Shown here one piece after another: positions 1 to 7,531 of a stretch of DNA of 24,249 bases. Below the pieces are notes generated by a model. That model was not told where the DNA came from and searched no databases. It saw nothing but the letters and a program-made list of their open reading frames with translations. The position numbers were made by a program, and so were the translations under genes. The DNA is taken from the NCBI GenBank assembly GCA_945834545.1, contig CAMAHO010000009.1, positions 1 through 24,249 on the forward strand. Reading direction: 5' to 3'. The stretch comes from an uncultured Lachnospiraceae bacterium (lineage in GTDB: Bacteria > Bacillota > Clostridia > Lachnospirales > Lachnospiraceae). Position 1 is the first letter of the stretch; each line of letters opens with the position of its first letter.

Positions 1-545
1 TCAGCTGTCTGTCCCAGCACCTGCTCCCAGGTAATCTGCCCTTGTATGGCTGCATTGTCCATAATAATATACAGCTTCTTAGCAACATTCTGGCATTTCA
101 TGGATACTTCCTGGGCCAGTCGTCTACTCTCTCTGGCGGATTTTGATACCGACAATCTATGTGACTGAATATAGGAATTGGCATTTTGCATGATTGCTGA
201 GCAACTCTTTCTAAGGTTTCCCGCAATCTGCTTCTGCTGTGCCTTCGTCTCCGGGACCGTCTGCCGTAGCATCTGCTCAAGGGCTTCCATTCCTTGTAGC
301 ATTCCCTGGAAATTGGCGTCTTTGTCCTCATTTCCCCCAGCTACGCCTCCCTTATTGGTTAGCTCACGCCGAATCGCCCCTATAGGAGCCTCCTCTTCGA
401 CCGCAGCCTGAGGAATTGCCACCCTCTGTTGTCTGACAATATCCAGTTCATCGGCCTCTTCCTCTTGTTCCCTTTCCAGGTTCTGTGGATCCACTTTCTC
501 TTTCTGCTCTTCTACTACTGATTGATTGTTTCCATTTTCACCCAT
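1..545 (-). CDS. Partial coiled-coil-like protein of unknown function, C-terminus cut by window edge
   Basis: An open frame starts with ATG at 545 and stays open for 181 codons to the left edge, so the C-terminus is missing. I do not recognise a family. Residues 1-60 are rich in Glu, Gln and Asp and low in hydrophobics, typical of a disordered tail. Residues about 85-181 are Gln/Ala/Lys/Met-rich with heptad-like spacing, suggesting helices or coiled coil. No signal peptide or membrane segment is visible. It begins 8 bases after the stop of the AAA+ ATPase gene, with only a weak GGGAT-like ribosome site, so translation is probably coupled and the two proteins may work together. An adaptor or substrate of the ATPase is possible, but that is inference from position only. 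Confidence 0.6.
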   Translation of the reverse strand, partial: MGENGNNQSVVEEQKEKVDPQNLEREQEEEADELDIVRQQRVAIPQAAVEEEAPIGAIRRELTNKGGVAGGNEDKDANFQGMLQGMEALEQMLRQTVPETKAQQKQIAGNLRKSCSAIMQNANSYIQSHRLSVSKSARESRRLAQEVSMKCQNVAKKLYIIMDNAAIQGQITWEQVLGQTA

Positions 546-553
546 ATCTATCC

Positions 554-2668
554 CTATGCCTTTATATACATCATATACTCTCCTAAACTGGAACGATTCA
601 GGAACTCACCTAGTTTTTCGTATTCCATCTGAATGGCTGGTATCAGATGCTCCGGTGTGATTACAATCTCATTCGCATTCTCCGATGCAGCCATATACGC
701 CGCATTATACAAAATCGACTTAATCTTGCTGCCGTTTAGCTCAAGATTCTCGGCTAGAACCTCCAGATTGATGGAAGGATCCAGCTTCACATGCTCCGGC
801 AATATCGTCTTCCAGAGCTTTAATATGGTTTCCTTGTCCGGAGCCTCAAAGTTGATGCTGTAGGTAAGCCTTCGCATAACGGCTGGATCGAAATTCTTTA
901 CGAGATTGGTTGCAAGAATGGCCACCCCCGGATATTCCTCCATCTTCTGCAAAAGGAAGGAAACCTCCGCATTTGCATACTTATCGTTGGTTCCGTTGAC
1001 CTCGGTACGCTGTGAAAAAATGGCGTCTGCTTCATCAAAAAACAGAATGATATTGCCCTTATTTGCTTCGTTGAAGACCTTTGCCAGATTTTTTTCCGTT
1101 TCCCCGATGTATTTACTGACTAACTGACTGATATCGACTCGGTAAAGCTCCATACCAAGTTCCTTTGCAAGCACCTGCGCGCACATAGTCTTGCCCGTAC
1201 CTGGCTTACCATGTAGCAAAACCGTAACACCCTTTCCATAAGCCAGCTTCTTGTTTAAACCACAGCGCTCTCCCACCTGATATTTGAAGTTGACACGCTT
1301 AATGACCAGCTCAAGAGTCTTCTTCATGGATTCCTTCAGTTCAATATCCTCCCAGCCAAAAACCGCCGGGATTCTGGTAGCAAGTCCCTCAAAGTCAATG
1401 CTGCCTGCCGAGAACACAGCCCTCTCCAGATGTCTTCTCTCAATGCATTCGCAGCCCTCCATCTTTCTGTACAGTTCGGCCTGCTCAATCGCCCGTCGTA
1501 TCATTCCGGGTGTCAGGGTATACTTGGACGTCAGATGGTCTGCTCCATCTAGCCGCACATTGGGGTATTCGCCCATGACACCGTGCCATACCTCATTCTG
1601 CAGCGAGATATCGTCACCGATAGCCATGTCCACAAACGGTATTTCCATCTGCTTTGCTTCCTCCTCGGACATGGAACAGAAAACCATTTCCGTTTCTTTC
1701 TGCAAGTCCTTCAGAAGCTTTCGGATTGGTACATAGTCTGTTGTCTTTTCCATCCGTTTTGTGTCGCAGGTCCCCTTAAAATACACGATGGGGCGCTGGA
1801 GAAAGCATTCTGTCCGAAGCTCCGCCATCACCGTATCAAACTGTGTGTTGCTTAATCTCTTCAGTTCATCAAGCCGGATGACAAGCAGTTTACGACCCAG
1901 GTCCTGTGCCAGCTTATGTAACAATGATTTCTTACCGCTCAGCGCACTTCCCTGAAGACGAATAAAGAACCTAACTTGAGCAGGTGACCCAGCATCCTCA
2001 ACCAAAAGCGCATGGAGTTGTTCCAGATAAGGTTCCAACCCATACAAGGTCTTTGTATTTTCATAGTATCCATAATACCTATGAAAGCTGCCTCTCGCTT
2101 CCGGTATTGCCCGGCATTGTCTGATGATCGTCTCTCTAAGCCCAATCTCCGAGTGAAAATAGATCTCTCCACCGCCTTTTGCCACACAATATCTGCCGAA
2201 CCCACAGGCTGATGAGAACAGCTTCAAAAATTCCTCCGATGTAATGGCAACCGCATAGCGCATGAGATCAAAATAAAATTCGCAGGTTGTCTGAGTTTCT
2301 TTGCGAAGGGAAAGATATGCTCTGTATCCCTGATAGCAACTCCCCGACAGCTGAGGGAGCAAAAGAAGCCAGAACAACAGCTTTTCCTTTCTGGAAAGCT
2401 TAAGCCTTCGCAGCAGGGCTATGATGGGAATCTCATCCGAGCTTAATTCCTCACGGGCATCCAACGAGTCCAGAATCTCTCCCATTGCCTTGTGTGCCTC
2501 ATCTAACGCCGGATCGTGAAACACCTCTGCCGCAAGATCAAAATTATCCCTTTGTGTCTCCTCATCCAGCACATAATCAAACAAATGATCTAACAGTATC
2601 TGATATGTATTCACTATGTCTTCATTGTCCCGAAAGGGACGATTGCTGTCATTTATATTCCTATCCAT
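554..2668 (-). CDS. Two-module AAA+ ATPase (contractile-injection-system-like ATPase?)
   Basis: A 704-residue cytosolic protein. Residues 1-200 are helical and may include winged-helix-like parts. Residues 231-400 look like a degenerate P-loop module with GSALSGKKS at 240-248 and no clear Walker B. Residues 430-690 form a canonical AAA+ domain: Walker A GKPGTGKT 487-494, Walker B FFDEAD with D545/E546, sensor-1 N588 and an arginine-finger-like MRR at 598-600. The C-terminal module resembles FtsH/p97-type ATPases. A helical N-terminus, an inactive first module and an active second module is the layout of ATPases found with contractile injection systems (Afp15/Pvc15 type), but that role is inferred because no sheath, tube or baseplate gene lies here. 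The gene has its own predicted promoter and is followed after 8 bases by the partial coiled-coil gene. Confidence 0.85.
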   Translation of the reverse strand: MDRNINDSNRPFRDNEDIVNTYQILLDHLFDYVLDEETQRDNFDLAAEVFHDPALDEAHKAMGEILDSLDAREELSSDEIPIIALLRRLKLSRKEKLLFWLLLLPQLSGSCYQGYRAYLSLRKETQTTCEFYFDLMRYAVAITSEEFLKLFSSACGFGRYCVAKGGGEIYFHSEIGLRETIIRQCRAIPEARGSFHRYYGYYENTKTLYGLEPYLEQLHALLVEDAGSPAQVRFFIRLQGSALSGKKSLLHKLAQDLGRKLLVIRLDELKRLSNTQFDTVMAELRTECFLQRPIVYFKGTCDTKRMEKTTDYVPIRKLLKDLQKETEMVFCSMSEEEAKQMEIPFVDMAIGDDISLQNEVWHGVMGEYPNVRLDGADHLTSKYTLTPGMIRRAIEQAELYRKMEGCECIERRHLERAVFSAGSIDFEGLATRIPAVFGWEDIELKESMKKTLELVIKRVNFKYQVGERCGLNKKLAYGKGVTVLLHGKPGTGKTMCAQVLAKELGMELYRVDISQLVSKYIGETEKNLAKVFNEANKGNIILFFDEADAIFSQRTEVNGTNDKYANAEVSFLLQKMEEYPGVAILATNLVKNFDPAVMRRLTYSINFEAPDKETILKLWKTILPEHVKLDPSINLEVLAENLELNGSKIKSILYNAAYMAASENANEIVITPEHLIPAIQMEYEKLGEFLNRSSLGEYMMYIKA

Positions 2669-2713
2669 CTGTCAATCCCCACTATACTCCAAAAGTTTTC
2701 TTATCTTGTTCTG

Positions 2714-2742
2714 TTTATAGAAACCTACTCTATAAAGCGCAA
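2714..2742 (-). promoter_or_regulatory. Predicted sigma-A promoter for the AAA+ ATPase gene
   Basis: On the minus strand TTGCGC (2737-2742) and TATAAA (2714-2719) are separated by exactly 17 bases, about 45 bases upstream of the ATPase start at 2668. The -10 is good and the -35 is only partly consensus. This suggests that the ATPase and the leftmost gene form their own transcription unit, separate from the nuclease gene upstream. Confidence 0.45.
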
Positions 2743-2809
2743 CCTATTTCAAGCTCAAAATACAGTATTATGTTTTTACATCAACACCACAACCGATGTG
2801 TAGATTATC

Positions 2810-3553
2810 TTAATTAGCCCTCCTGCTCCCGCCGGTCCTGTAATCAATCTCTACTCCCGGCTGCACATTGTAGCAGTACACACAAAAGCATACACCTGCC
2901 CCCTTATCTTCTACTGAATACGCCTCCATCAAGACGCCATCTGCTACCAGATTGTCCCCGTCAAAAAAAGGCGTCACACGATACAGAACATGGGCATCAT
3001 GTTCGTCCAGATACTTTGCCACCTGCAACTCAAAAGGCAGCATTCCCTCCACATTCATATACCGGGTGCCTGTAATCAAATTCCTCTCGTTAGTGTTCTC
3101 AGCCGTCAGGCAAAAAGCAATCAAATGACACCGATTGTACAGATAGGGGGGATTGGAATCAATAAGTCCTTCATACTTGGCCTGCTTCCAACCGGAAGGT
3201 TTGATACTGCCTATGGCATCCCGTTCTTCTGTTGGCATCAGCTCCCTGCTAATATTGGCAAAGGCTGTGGTGCATCTTCCCAAATAATCCAATTCCCCAT
3301 ACAGTTCGAAGGATTCTGTGTTGCTATCCTCCTCTTCAAAAAAAGGAATATTATTGTTTATGATTTCGTAGGGTTGCCCGGCGTACTCCGGAATCTCAAG
3401 ACTTGCAATGTCAATGTTCTGATTATCTAACGGTCCCCATCGAAAAAAGCCGAACGCTCCAATGCATAAAACCGCCACAATCCTAAGAACCATATGTGCA
3501 CGCTTGTTATTCTTGCTTCGTACAGAATGCTTCCTTCGCCCCTTATATGTCAT
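2810..3553 (-). CDS. Membrane-anchored DNA/RNA non-specific endonuclease (beta-beta-alpha-Me fold)
   Basis: A 247-residue protein of the DNA/RNA non-specific endonuclease family, which includes competence and secreted nucleases such as EndA and Sm nuclease. A basic N-terminus is followed by one hydrophobic segment at about 21-38, so the nuclease domain should lie outside the membrane, anchored or released. The catalytic signature is YNRCHLIAF (139-147), with H143 as the general base. In the downstream helix N-E-R-N-L (155-159), N158 fits the metal-binding Asn. The family's classical DRGH motif is NRCH here, a variant I recall from related Firmicute proteins. The start at 3553 has a good AGAGGAT site 6-7 bases upstream. 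It could serve nutrient scavenging, DNA uptake or competitor killing; the sequence does not decide. Confidence 0.85.
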   Translation of the reverse strand: MTYKGRRKHSVRSKNNKRAHMVLRIVAVLCIGAFGFFRWGPLDNQNIDIASLEIPEYAGQPYEIINNNIPFFEEEDSNTESFELYGELDYLGRCTTAFANISRELMPTEERDAIGSIKPSGWKQAKYEGLIDSNPPYLYNRCHLIAFCLTAENTNERNLITGTRYMNVEGMLPFELQVAKYLDEHDAHVLYRVTPFFDGDNLVADGVLMEAYSVEDKGAGVCFCVYCYNVQPGVEIDYRTGGSRRAN

Positions 3554-3587
3554 CTGTTATCCTCTTACACTTCATTTATAGATTTTG

Positions 3588-3621
3588 CCCATATTGGAAT
3601 TGTATGTCCGCCACGGGATTG
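3588..3621. repeat. Dispersed intergenic repeat, copy A
   Basis: A 34-base segment between degV and the nuclease gene. It aligns without gaps to segments at 6064, 8621 and 24165. Written on the plus strand, the core reads GGAATTGTATGTCCGCCA, against GGAATTGTGTACCCGCCA in copy B. About 25 of 34 positions match the copy at 24165. It lies about 35 bases upstream of the nuclease start. Confidence 0.5.
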
Positions 3622-3630
3622 CGTAGTCAG

Positions 3631-3658
3631 AAGCACCTACCCTTTATGGCAGATGCTT
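3631..3658 (-). other. RNA hairpin just after the degV stop codon
   Basis: In the minus-strand transcript AAGCATCTGCC and GGTAGGTGCTT form an 11-pair stem with a six-base loop, starting 4 bases after the degV stop. Two of the pairs are G-U, which are C-A mismatches on the other strand, so the structure favours the minus-strand RNA. No T-run follows, so it is not a standard intrinsic terminator. It may mark a 3' processing or stability element. Confidence 0.45.
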
Positions 3659-3662
3659 TTCA

Positions 3663-4517
3663 CTACGACTCACTATCAATAAACAAAACGCCCAAGGTGC
3701 CGGGGCCGCAATGAGAGGAAATGACTCCGCCTGCCCTGGTTTCAATAATTTCATCAAAATGCTGCAGACTCTCCAAGTAACCTCTCACTTCATCCACCAC
3801 CTCAGAATCGCAACCGGAATGGGTGATAAACACTCGATCCCTTTTTGCCTGCAATAAAGCCTTCTCCATATCCTTTACATAGGTAAGAATAACAGATTTG
3901 ATGGTTCCCCGATACTTGGCTCCAACTCCCATCTTGCCATTTGAGACAATAATCTTAGGATGAATTTTCAATACACTGCCTGCCAGTGCAGCCACAGAAC
4001 TGCATCTGCCGCCACGATGCAAATAGGTCATAGTGTCTACCACAAAGCTGGCTCTCACTTTGGGAAGGAACTCATTTACAACCTTCAAAATCTCTCTGGA
4101 ACTCTTTCCCTCCTGCGCCAGAATGGCAGCCTCAATCACAACCAATCCGATTCCTGTGGAAAGATTCATGGAATCTACTACATGCACCCTTTCTCCGGCT
4201 TTCAAATCCTCAGCCACCATACGAAATACATTTGCAGTGGTTGACATCTGCTCAGATATGCAAAAGATGATTAACTCATTATCATCCTCTAACATGGGTT
4301 CCAATACACCTTTTGCATCATCATAAGATACCGCAGAAGTCTTAGGCGTAGTCTTATTTTCATCCGACCAGGCATAGATTTCATCTGGCGAAATTTCCAC
4401 GATATCGCGATATTCCTGATCACCCAAAACGATATGAAGGGGAACCATCGTGATATCATACTTTTGTAATAAGTCTGTTGTTAAGTCACAAGTACTGTCA
4501 GCTAAAATCCGTGTCAT
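3663..4517 (-). CDS. DegV family fatty-acid-binding protein
   Basis: A 284-residue cytosolic protein that aligns along its full length with the DegV family, which binds a fatty acid in a cleft between two domains. In Firmicutes these are FakB-type proteins that present fatty acids to the kinase FakA for phosphorylation. Diagnostic parts are DSTCDL at 7-12, the TMTYLHRGGRCS segment near 161-172 and the C-terminal SSHCGPGTLGVLF block. No FakA/DAK-type kinase is nearby, so the substrate presentation partner must be elsewhere. The site upstream of the start is only GAGAG, which is weak. The 147 bases separating it from the lipoprotein gene contain no convincing promoter or terminator. Which fatty acid it binds cannot be read from the sequence. 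Confidence 0.92.
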   Translation of the reverse strand: MTRILADSTCDLTTDLLQKYDITMVPLHIVLGDQEYRDIVEISPDEIYAWSDENKTTPKTSAVSYDDAKGVLEPMLEDDNELIIFCISEQMSTTANVFRMVAEDLKAGERVHVVDSMNLSTGIGLVVIEAAILAQEGKSSREILKVVNEFLPKVRASFVVDTMTYLHRGGRCSSVAALAGSVLKIHPKIIVSNGKMGVGAKYRGTIKSVILTYVKDMEKALLQAKRDRVFITHSGCDSEVVDEVRGYLESLQHFDEIIETRAGGVISSHCGPGTLGVLFIDSES

Positions 4518-4664
4518 AACTCTCTCACTCTTTCTTATTTAATTTATCTCTATCTTGTAAATCTCTAGTATTCGTTACTTCCATACCGGAATAATAACCT
4601 TCGTTAAAGCAAACTGCCCACTAATACCACTGCTCGGCTTCTTGTATATTTCTTCGACTTCCCA

Positions 4665-6038
4665 TTACGGTTTGCTACCATACAGAAACTCGAGAACCTC
4701 CTGGGGAGTCATCTCCTGAATCTGTTTTGCGTCGCTAAAACCGTTTTCTGCAACCGGATTCCAGCGAAATCTTCCTGCTTCTTCCCCGGAAAAGGTAAAA
4801 TACACACCAGGTTCCCGCAACGCCACCGGATATCTCTCATACCATTTGGGATAGTAGGTAGACATGTAGTATTCCGCCAGCTCATAAGCCTGGCAGCTCT
4901 TGCTGATGCCAATGGCGCTAAGCTGCACCCCACCTCCCGGCTGACCTAAACGGCTGATACTGGGAAAAGAATGCGCTATCACAACGCTGTTGTCTGAGCA
5001 GGTGCCAAGAGAAATCCACACATGACGATTGATACTCATGATATCTCCGGGCTTCATCTGGTATTCTTCGCTCCCATCAGGTGCTTTCACATCCTGGGTC
5101 CAGGTACCAAGTCCCATAGCTGCCAGCTTTTTTGCCAATCCCGTGGCTGAGCTTACCAAGCCTTCCCCCTTGTTGTCCGTACGGATGCAGTTGTACAGCA
5201 CCCAGCCAATATAGGAGGAGCAGTCCAGCCCTGCATAGTAGTATTGGTTGTATTTCCCATAGGGATAATAGCTTATCTTCGGGTTTTTATTCTCCGGCTT
5301 GCCATCCTTGTCACGATAAGTGTAGCTTGCATCCCGGTCCCCAAAAAATCGAATCCAATCCTTGGAGATTCCAATGGATTTGGCTTGCATCCCGGCGCCT
5401 TCGTCCTGCCAATCCCAACCACCTCCGTAAACATATAAGGTAGTCCCCATAGGTTCCATTGCAGTTTTTAGGAAATTGCCAAGGGTTTTCTCTCCCGGAA
5501 TGCCGGCTACCGGAGCAGAATAAGGCGGAACTTCCATTGGCAGCTCTCTGGCCCCAAGGACAACTCCGTCTTCTATAATAAGGCTGTAAAAAAAGCCCTC
5601 CTTCAAAAGATTCTGAATCGGGTAAGGGTTCTCACTCCCCTGCTCTCCCTGAATACTCAGTAATGTCTCTTCTCCATCTAGTAAGAACCGGTATTGAAAC
5701 TGAGCGATATTCTCTTTCCTTGTCTCCGGCTCACCATATTTATAAACGCCCAGATAGAGAGCGATGCTTTCCTGGCAGACCAGATTTTGAGCAAGCTCCT
5801 CTGTAACCATATTTTGAGAGGGTTCCTCAGCAACAACAGCGGACTCTGCCACATTATCATCCCCAAGATTCCTCTCATCGGGTACTTCACCGAACACTAT
5901 CTCGTTTTGAGCGTCCTCCCGTACTTTCTCTAGAACAATATCTTCAGAAACCGGTTTTGCACAACACCCGCCAAGACATACTATGGTGGCTACAGCCATC
6001 AAAAAGCTGCACCAAAGAAGCGTTCCAATTTTCCTCAT
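4665..6038 (-). CDS. NlpC/P60-type cysteine peptidase lipoprotein
   Basis: A 457-residue predicted lipoprotein. The open frame extends 19 codons further to a TTG, but ATG at 6038 has GGAG five bases upstream and begins a proper lipoprotein signal: basic start, hydrophobic stretch, LGGC with lipidated C25. Residues 30-90 are acidic and probably a flexible tether. Residues about 92-170 form an unassigned beta-rich domain. The C-terminal region resembles an NlpC/P60 papain-like peptidase: GLDCSSYIGW with C273, HVWISLG with H339, and a possible third residue near H356. Such enzymes cut peptidoglycan stem peptides. This one carries a large insertion before the Cys (Tyr-rich, about 228-268), so its specificity may differ. 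A dispersed repeat sits upstream, between it and the aldo/keto reductase gene. Confidence 0.8.
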   Translation of the reverse strand: MRKIGTLLWCSFLMAVATIVCLGGCCAKPVSEDIVLEKVREDAQNEIVFGEVPDERNLGDDNVAESAVVAEEPSQNMVTEELAQNLVCQESIALYLGVYKYGEPETRKENIAQFQYRFLLDGEETLLSIQGEQGSENPYPIQNLLKEGFFYSLIIEDGVVLGARELPMEVPPYSAPVAGIPGEKTLGNFLKTAMEPMGTTLYVYGGGWDWQDEGAGMQAKSIGISKDWIRFFGDRDASYTYRDKDGKPENKNPKISYYPYGKYNQYYYAGLDCSSYIGWVLYNCIRTDNKGEGLVSSATGLAKKLAAMGLGTWTQDVKAPDGSEEYQMKPGDIMSINRHVWISLGTCSDNSVVIAHSFPSISRLGQPGGGVQLSAIGISKSCQAYELAEYYMSTYYPKWYERYPVALREPGVYFTFSGEEAGRFRWNPVAENGFSDAKQIQEMTPQEVLEFLYGSKP

Positions 6039-6063
6039 AGAATCTCCAATTCCCAAACCCTTT

Positions 6064-6106
6064 TCTATGTTGGCATTGTGCACCCGTCTACACAATCCCC
6101 ATATGG
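6064..6106. repeat. Dispersed intergenic repeat, copy D, forming a palindrome
   Basis: Positions 6064-6097 align with the other three repeat copies. In addition, 6065-6080 and 6091-6106 are inverted arms pairing at 12 of 16 positions around a 10-base centre, with the six innermost pairs perfect. Both strands therefore resemble the left half of the repeat consensus. It lies between the aldo/keto reductase stop and the lipoprotein start and overlaps the discarded TTG start of that gene. Confidence 0.45.
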
Positions 6107-6110
6107 AGCT

Positions 6111-7103
6111 TTAGGAAAAGACAATCTGATCAATCTCCTCCAGCTCCTCCTTTGTAAATTGCGTGTTCTCCACAGCCTTAATCGTATCCAAAATCTGGGC
6201 TGGCTTGGATGCACCCACCAGTACAGAGGTGATGACCTCCTCCTTTAACAGCCAGGAAAGTGCCATCTGAGCCAGAGTCTGCCCTCTGTTTTCTGCGATA
6301 CTGTTGAGCTTTGTAATCTTTTCCACGGTTTCTTTATTGACTCTGGATTCCTGCAGGAATCTTCCATCTGTCCGCACCCTGCTGTCCTCCGGTATACCGT
6401 TCAGATAACGGTCTGTAAGCATACCCTGGGCAAGAGGCGAAAAGCAGATCACTCCCTTTCCCAGCTTCTGCGCCATATTCATTAATCCGTTTCTCTCTAC
6501 TGTGCGGTCAAACATATTGTAACAATTCTGGTTGATGACAAAGGGAACGTGAAGCTCCTCCAGAATGTTTGTTGCCCTCTCCAAGGTAGGTCCGTCATAA
6601 TTAGATAGCCCCACATACAGAGCCTTTCCACTGGCTACAATCTGCGCCAGTGCCCCCATGGTTTCCTCCAGAGGCGTCTGGGGATCCATCCTGTGATGGT
6701 AGAAGATATCCACATAGTCAAGCCCCAGGCGCTTCAGGGATTGATCCAGGCTGGCAATCAGATACTTGCGGCTCCCTCCATCTCCATAAGGTCCCGGCCA
6801 CATCCCATAGCCTGCCTTTGTAGAAATAATCATCTCATCCCGGTAGGGCTTAAAGTGCTCCTTCAAAATACTGCCAAAGTTTCTCTCCGCGCTTCCTTCC
6901 TTTGGGCCGTAATTGTTTGCCAGGTCAAAATGGGTAATGCCGTTGTCAAAGGCGGTAAAGCACATCTGCTCCATATTGGCATACACACCGGTATCCCCGA
7001 AGTTATGCCACAACCCCAAGGACACCTCCGGCAGCAGTAAGCCGCTCTCGCCGCACCGCTTATACTTCATGTTCTCATATCTCTTATCACTTGCTATGTA
7101 CAT
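6111..7103 (-). CDS. gpr: Aldo/keto reductase, YghZ/Gpr (L-glyceraldehyde 3-phosphate reductase) type
   Basis: A 330-residue cytosolic NADPH-dependent reductase. It matches E. coli YghZ (Gpr) closely along its length, with conserved blocks such as SLGLWHNFG, THFDLANNYGP, STKAGYGMWPGPYGDGGSRKY and NGIPEDSR. The catalytic tetrad is D60, Y65, K96 and H136 or H137. E. coli Gpr reduces L-glyceraldehyde 3-phosphate and methylglyoxal, so detoxification of reactive aldehydes is the likely role. The real substrate here is not proven. The start at 7103 has GGAGG seven bases upstream. It follows the DUF3592 gene by 39 bases. The preceding surface-polysaccharide-type genes give no obvious metabolic link, so it may simply share the transcript. 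Confidence 0.9.
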   Translation of the reverse strand: MYIASDKRYENMKYKRCGESGLLLPEVSLGLWHNFGDTGVYANMEQMCFTAFDNGITHFDLANNYGPKEGSAERNFGSILKEHFKPYRDEMIISTKAGYGMWPGPYGDGGSRKYLIASLDQSLKRLGLDYVDIFYHHRMDPQTPLEETMGALAQIVASGKALYVGLSNYDGPTLERATNILEELHVPFVINQNCYNMFDRTVERNGLMNMAQKLGKGVICFSPLAQGMLTDRYLNGIPEDSRVRTDGRFLQESRVNKETVEKITKLNSIAENRGQTLAQMALSWLLKEEVITSVLVGASKPAQILDTIKAVENTQFTKEELEEIDQIVFS

Positions 7104-7142
7104 GTCTACGCCTCCGTTTCTTCGACAATTGGGATAGGGGTG

Positions 7143-7517
7143 TCAGACAAAGCTCAGGAAAAACCCTACTACCAAAAAGACCTTGGCGATAAAGGTATAT
7201 CCGATCTTGTCATTGATTACACACTCGCTGTGCTTGTTTGGATTATAGCGGACCTCGCCTTGTGCACCTACTTCAAATTTCTCCCTCTTTCTGCTGTATT
7301 CCTTTCCTGCGCTCCTATATTCCACACCGTCTACCTGATAGGCATACACAGGGAAATAGTAGGCCTTATAACAACGGGGCATGGTCTGGTCCACTCGTTC
7401 CCCGATCTGCACAACCGTTCCCGTGACGGTTTCACTGCACCGTCTTGACAACAGCAGGCTTTTGAGCATCAAAAACAGTCCAAGCCCCATAAAAACAATA
7501 CCACCCCAAAATACCAT
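7143..7517 (-). CDS. Small membrane protein, DUF3592-like
   Basis: A 124-residue protein with two hydrophobic segments, near residues 2-22 and at the C-terminus (about 105-124), flanking a small beta-rich soluble part. This part holds the pattern TGTVVQIGERV, FPVYAYQVDGVEYRSAG and GAQGEVRYNPNKHSECVI, the usual look of DUF3592 proteins, whose function is unknown. The frame opens six codons earlier at a TTG, but ATG at 7517 is preceded by AGGTGGAG at good spacing and is preferred. It starts 14 bases after the stop of the acyltransferase gene, so the two are almost certainly cotranscribed. Confidence 0.75.
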   Translation of the reverse strand: MVFWGGIVFMGLGLFLMLKSLLLSRRCSETVTGTVVQIGERVDQTMPRCYKAYYFPVYAYQVDGVEYRSAGKEYSRKREKFEVGAQGEVRYNPNKHSECVINDKIGYTFIAKVFLVVGFFLSFV

Positions 7518-7531
7518 TATCGCTCCACCTT

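Noticed and set aside
6039..6095. Upstream TTG start of the NlpC/P60 lipoprotein
   Set aside because: It lies in the dispersed repeat, has no ribosome site, and would bury the lipoprotein signal; ATG 6038 has GGAG at the right distance.
7104..7142. A fifth copy of the dispersed repeat in inverted orientation
   Set aside because: CCCTATCCCAATTGTC has partial likeness but needs a gap and loses the CCCGCC half, so it is not convincing.
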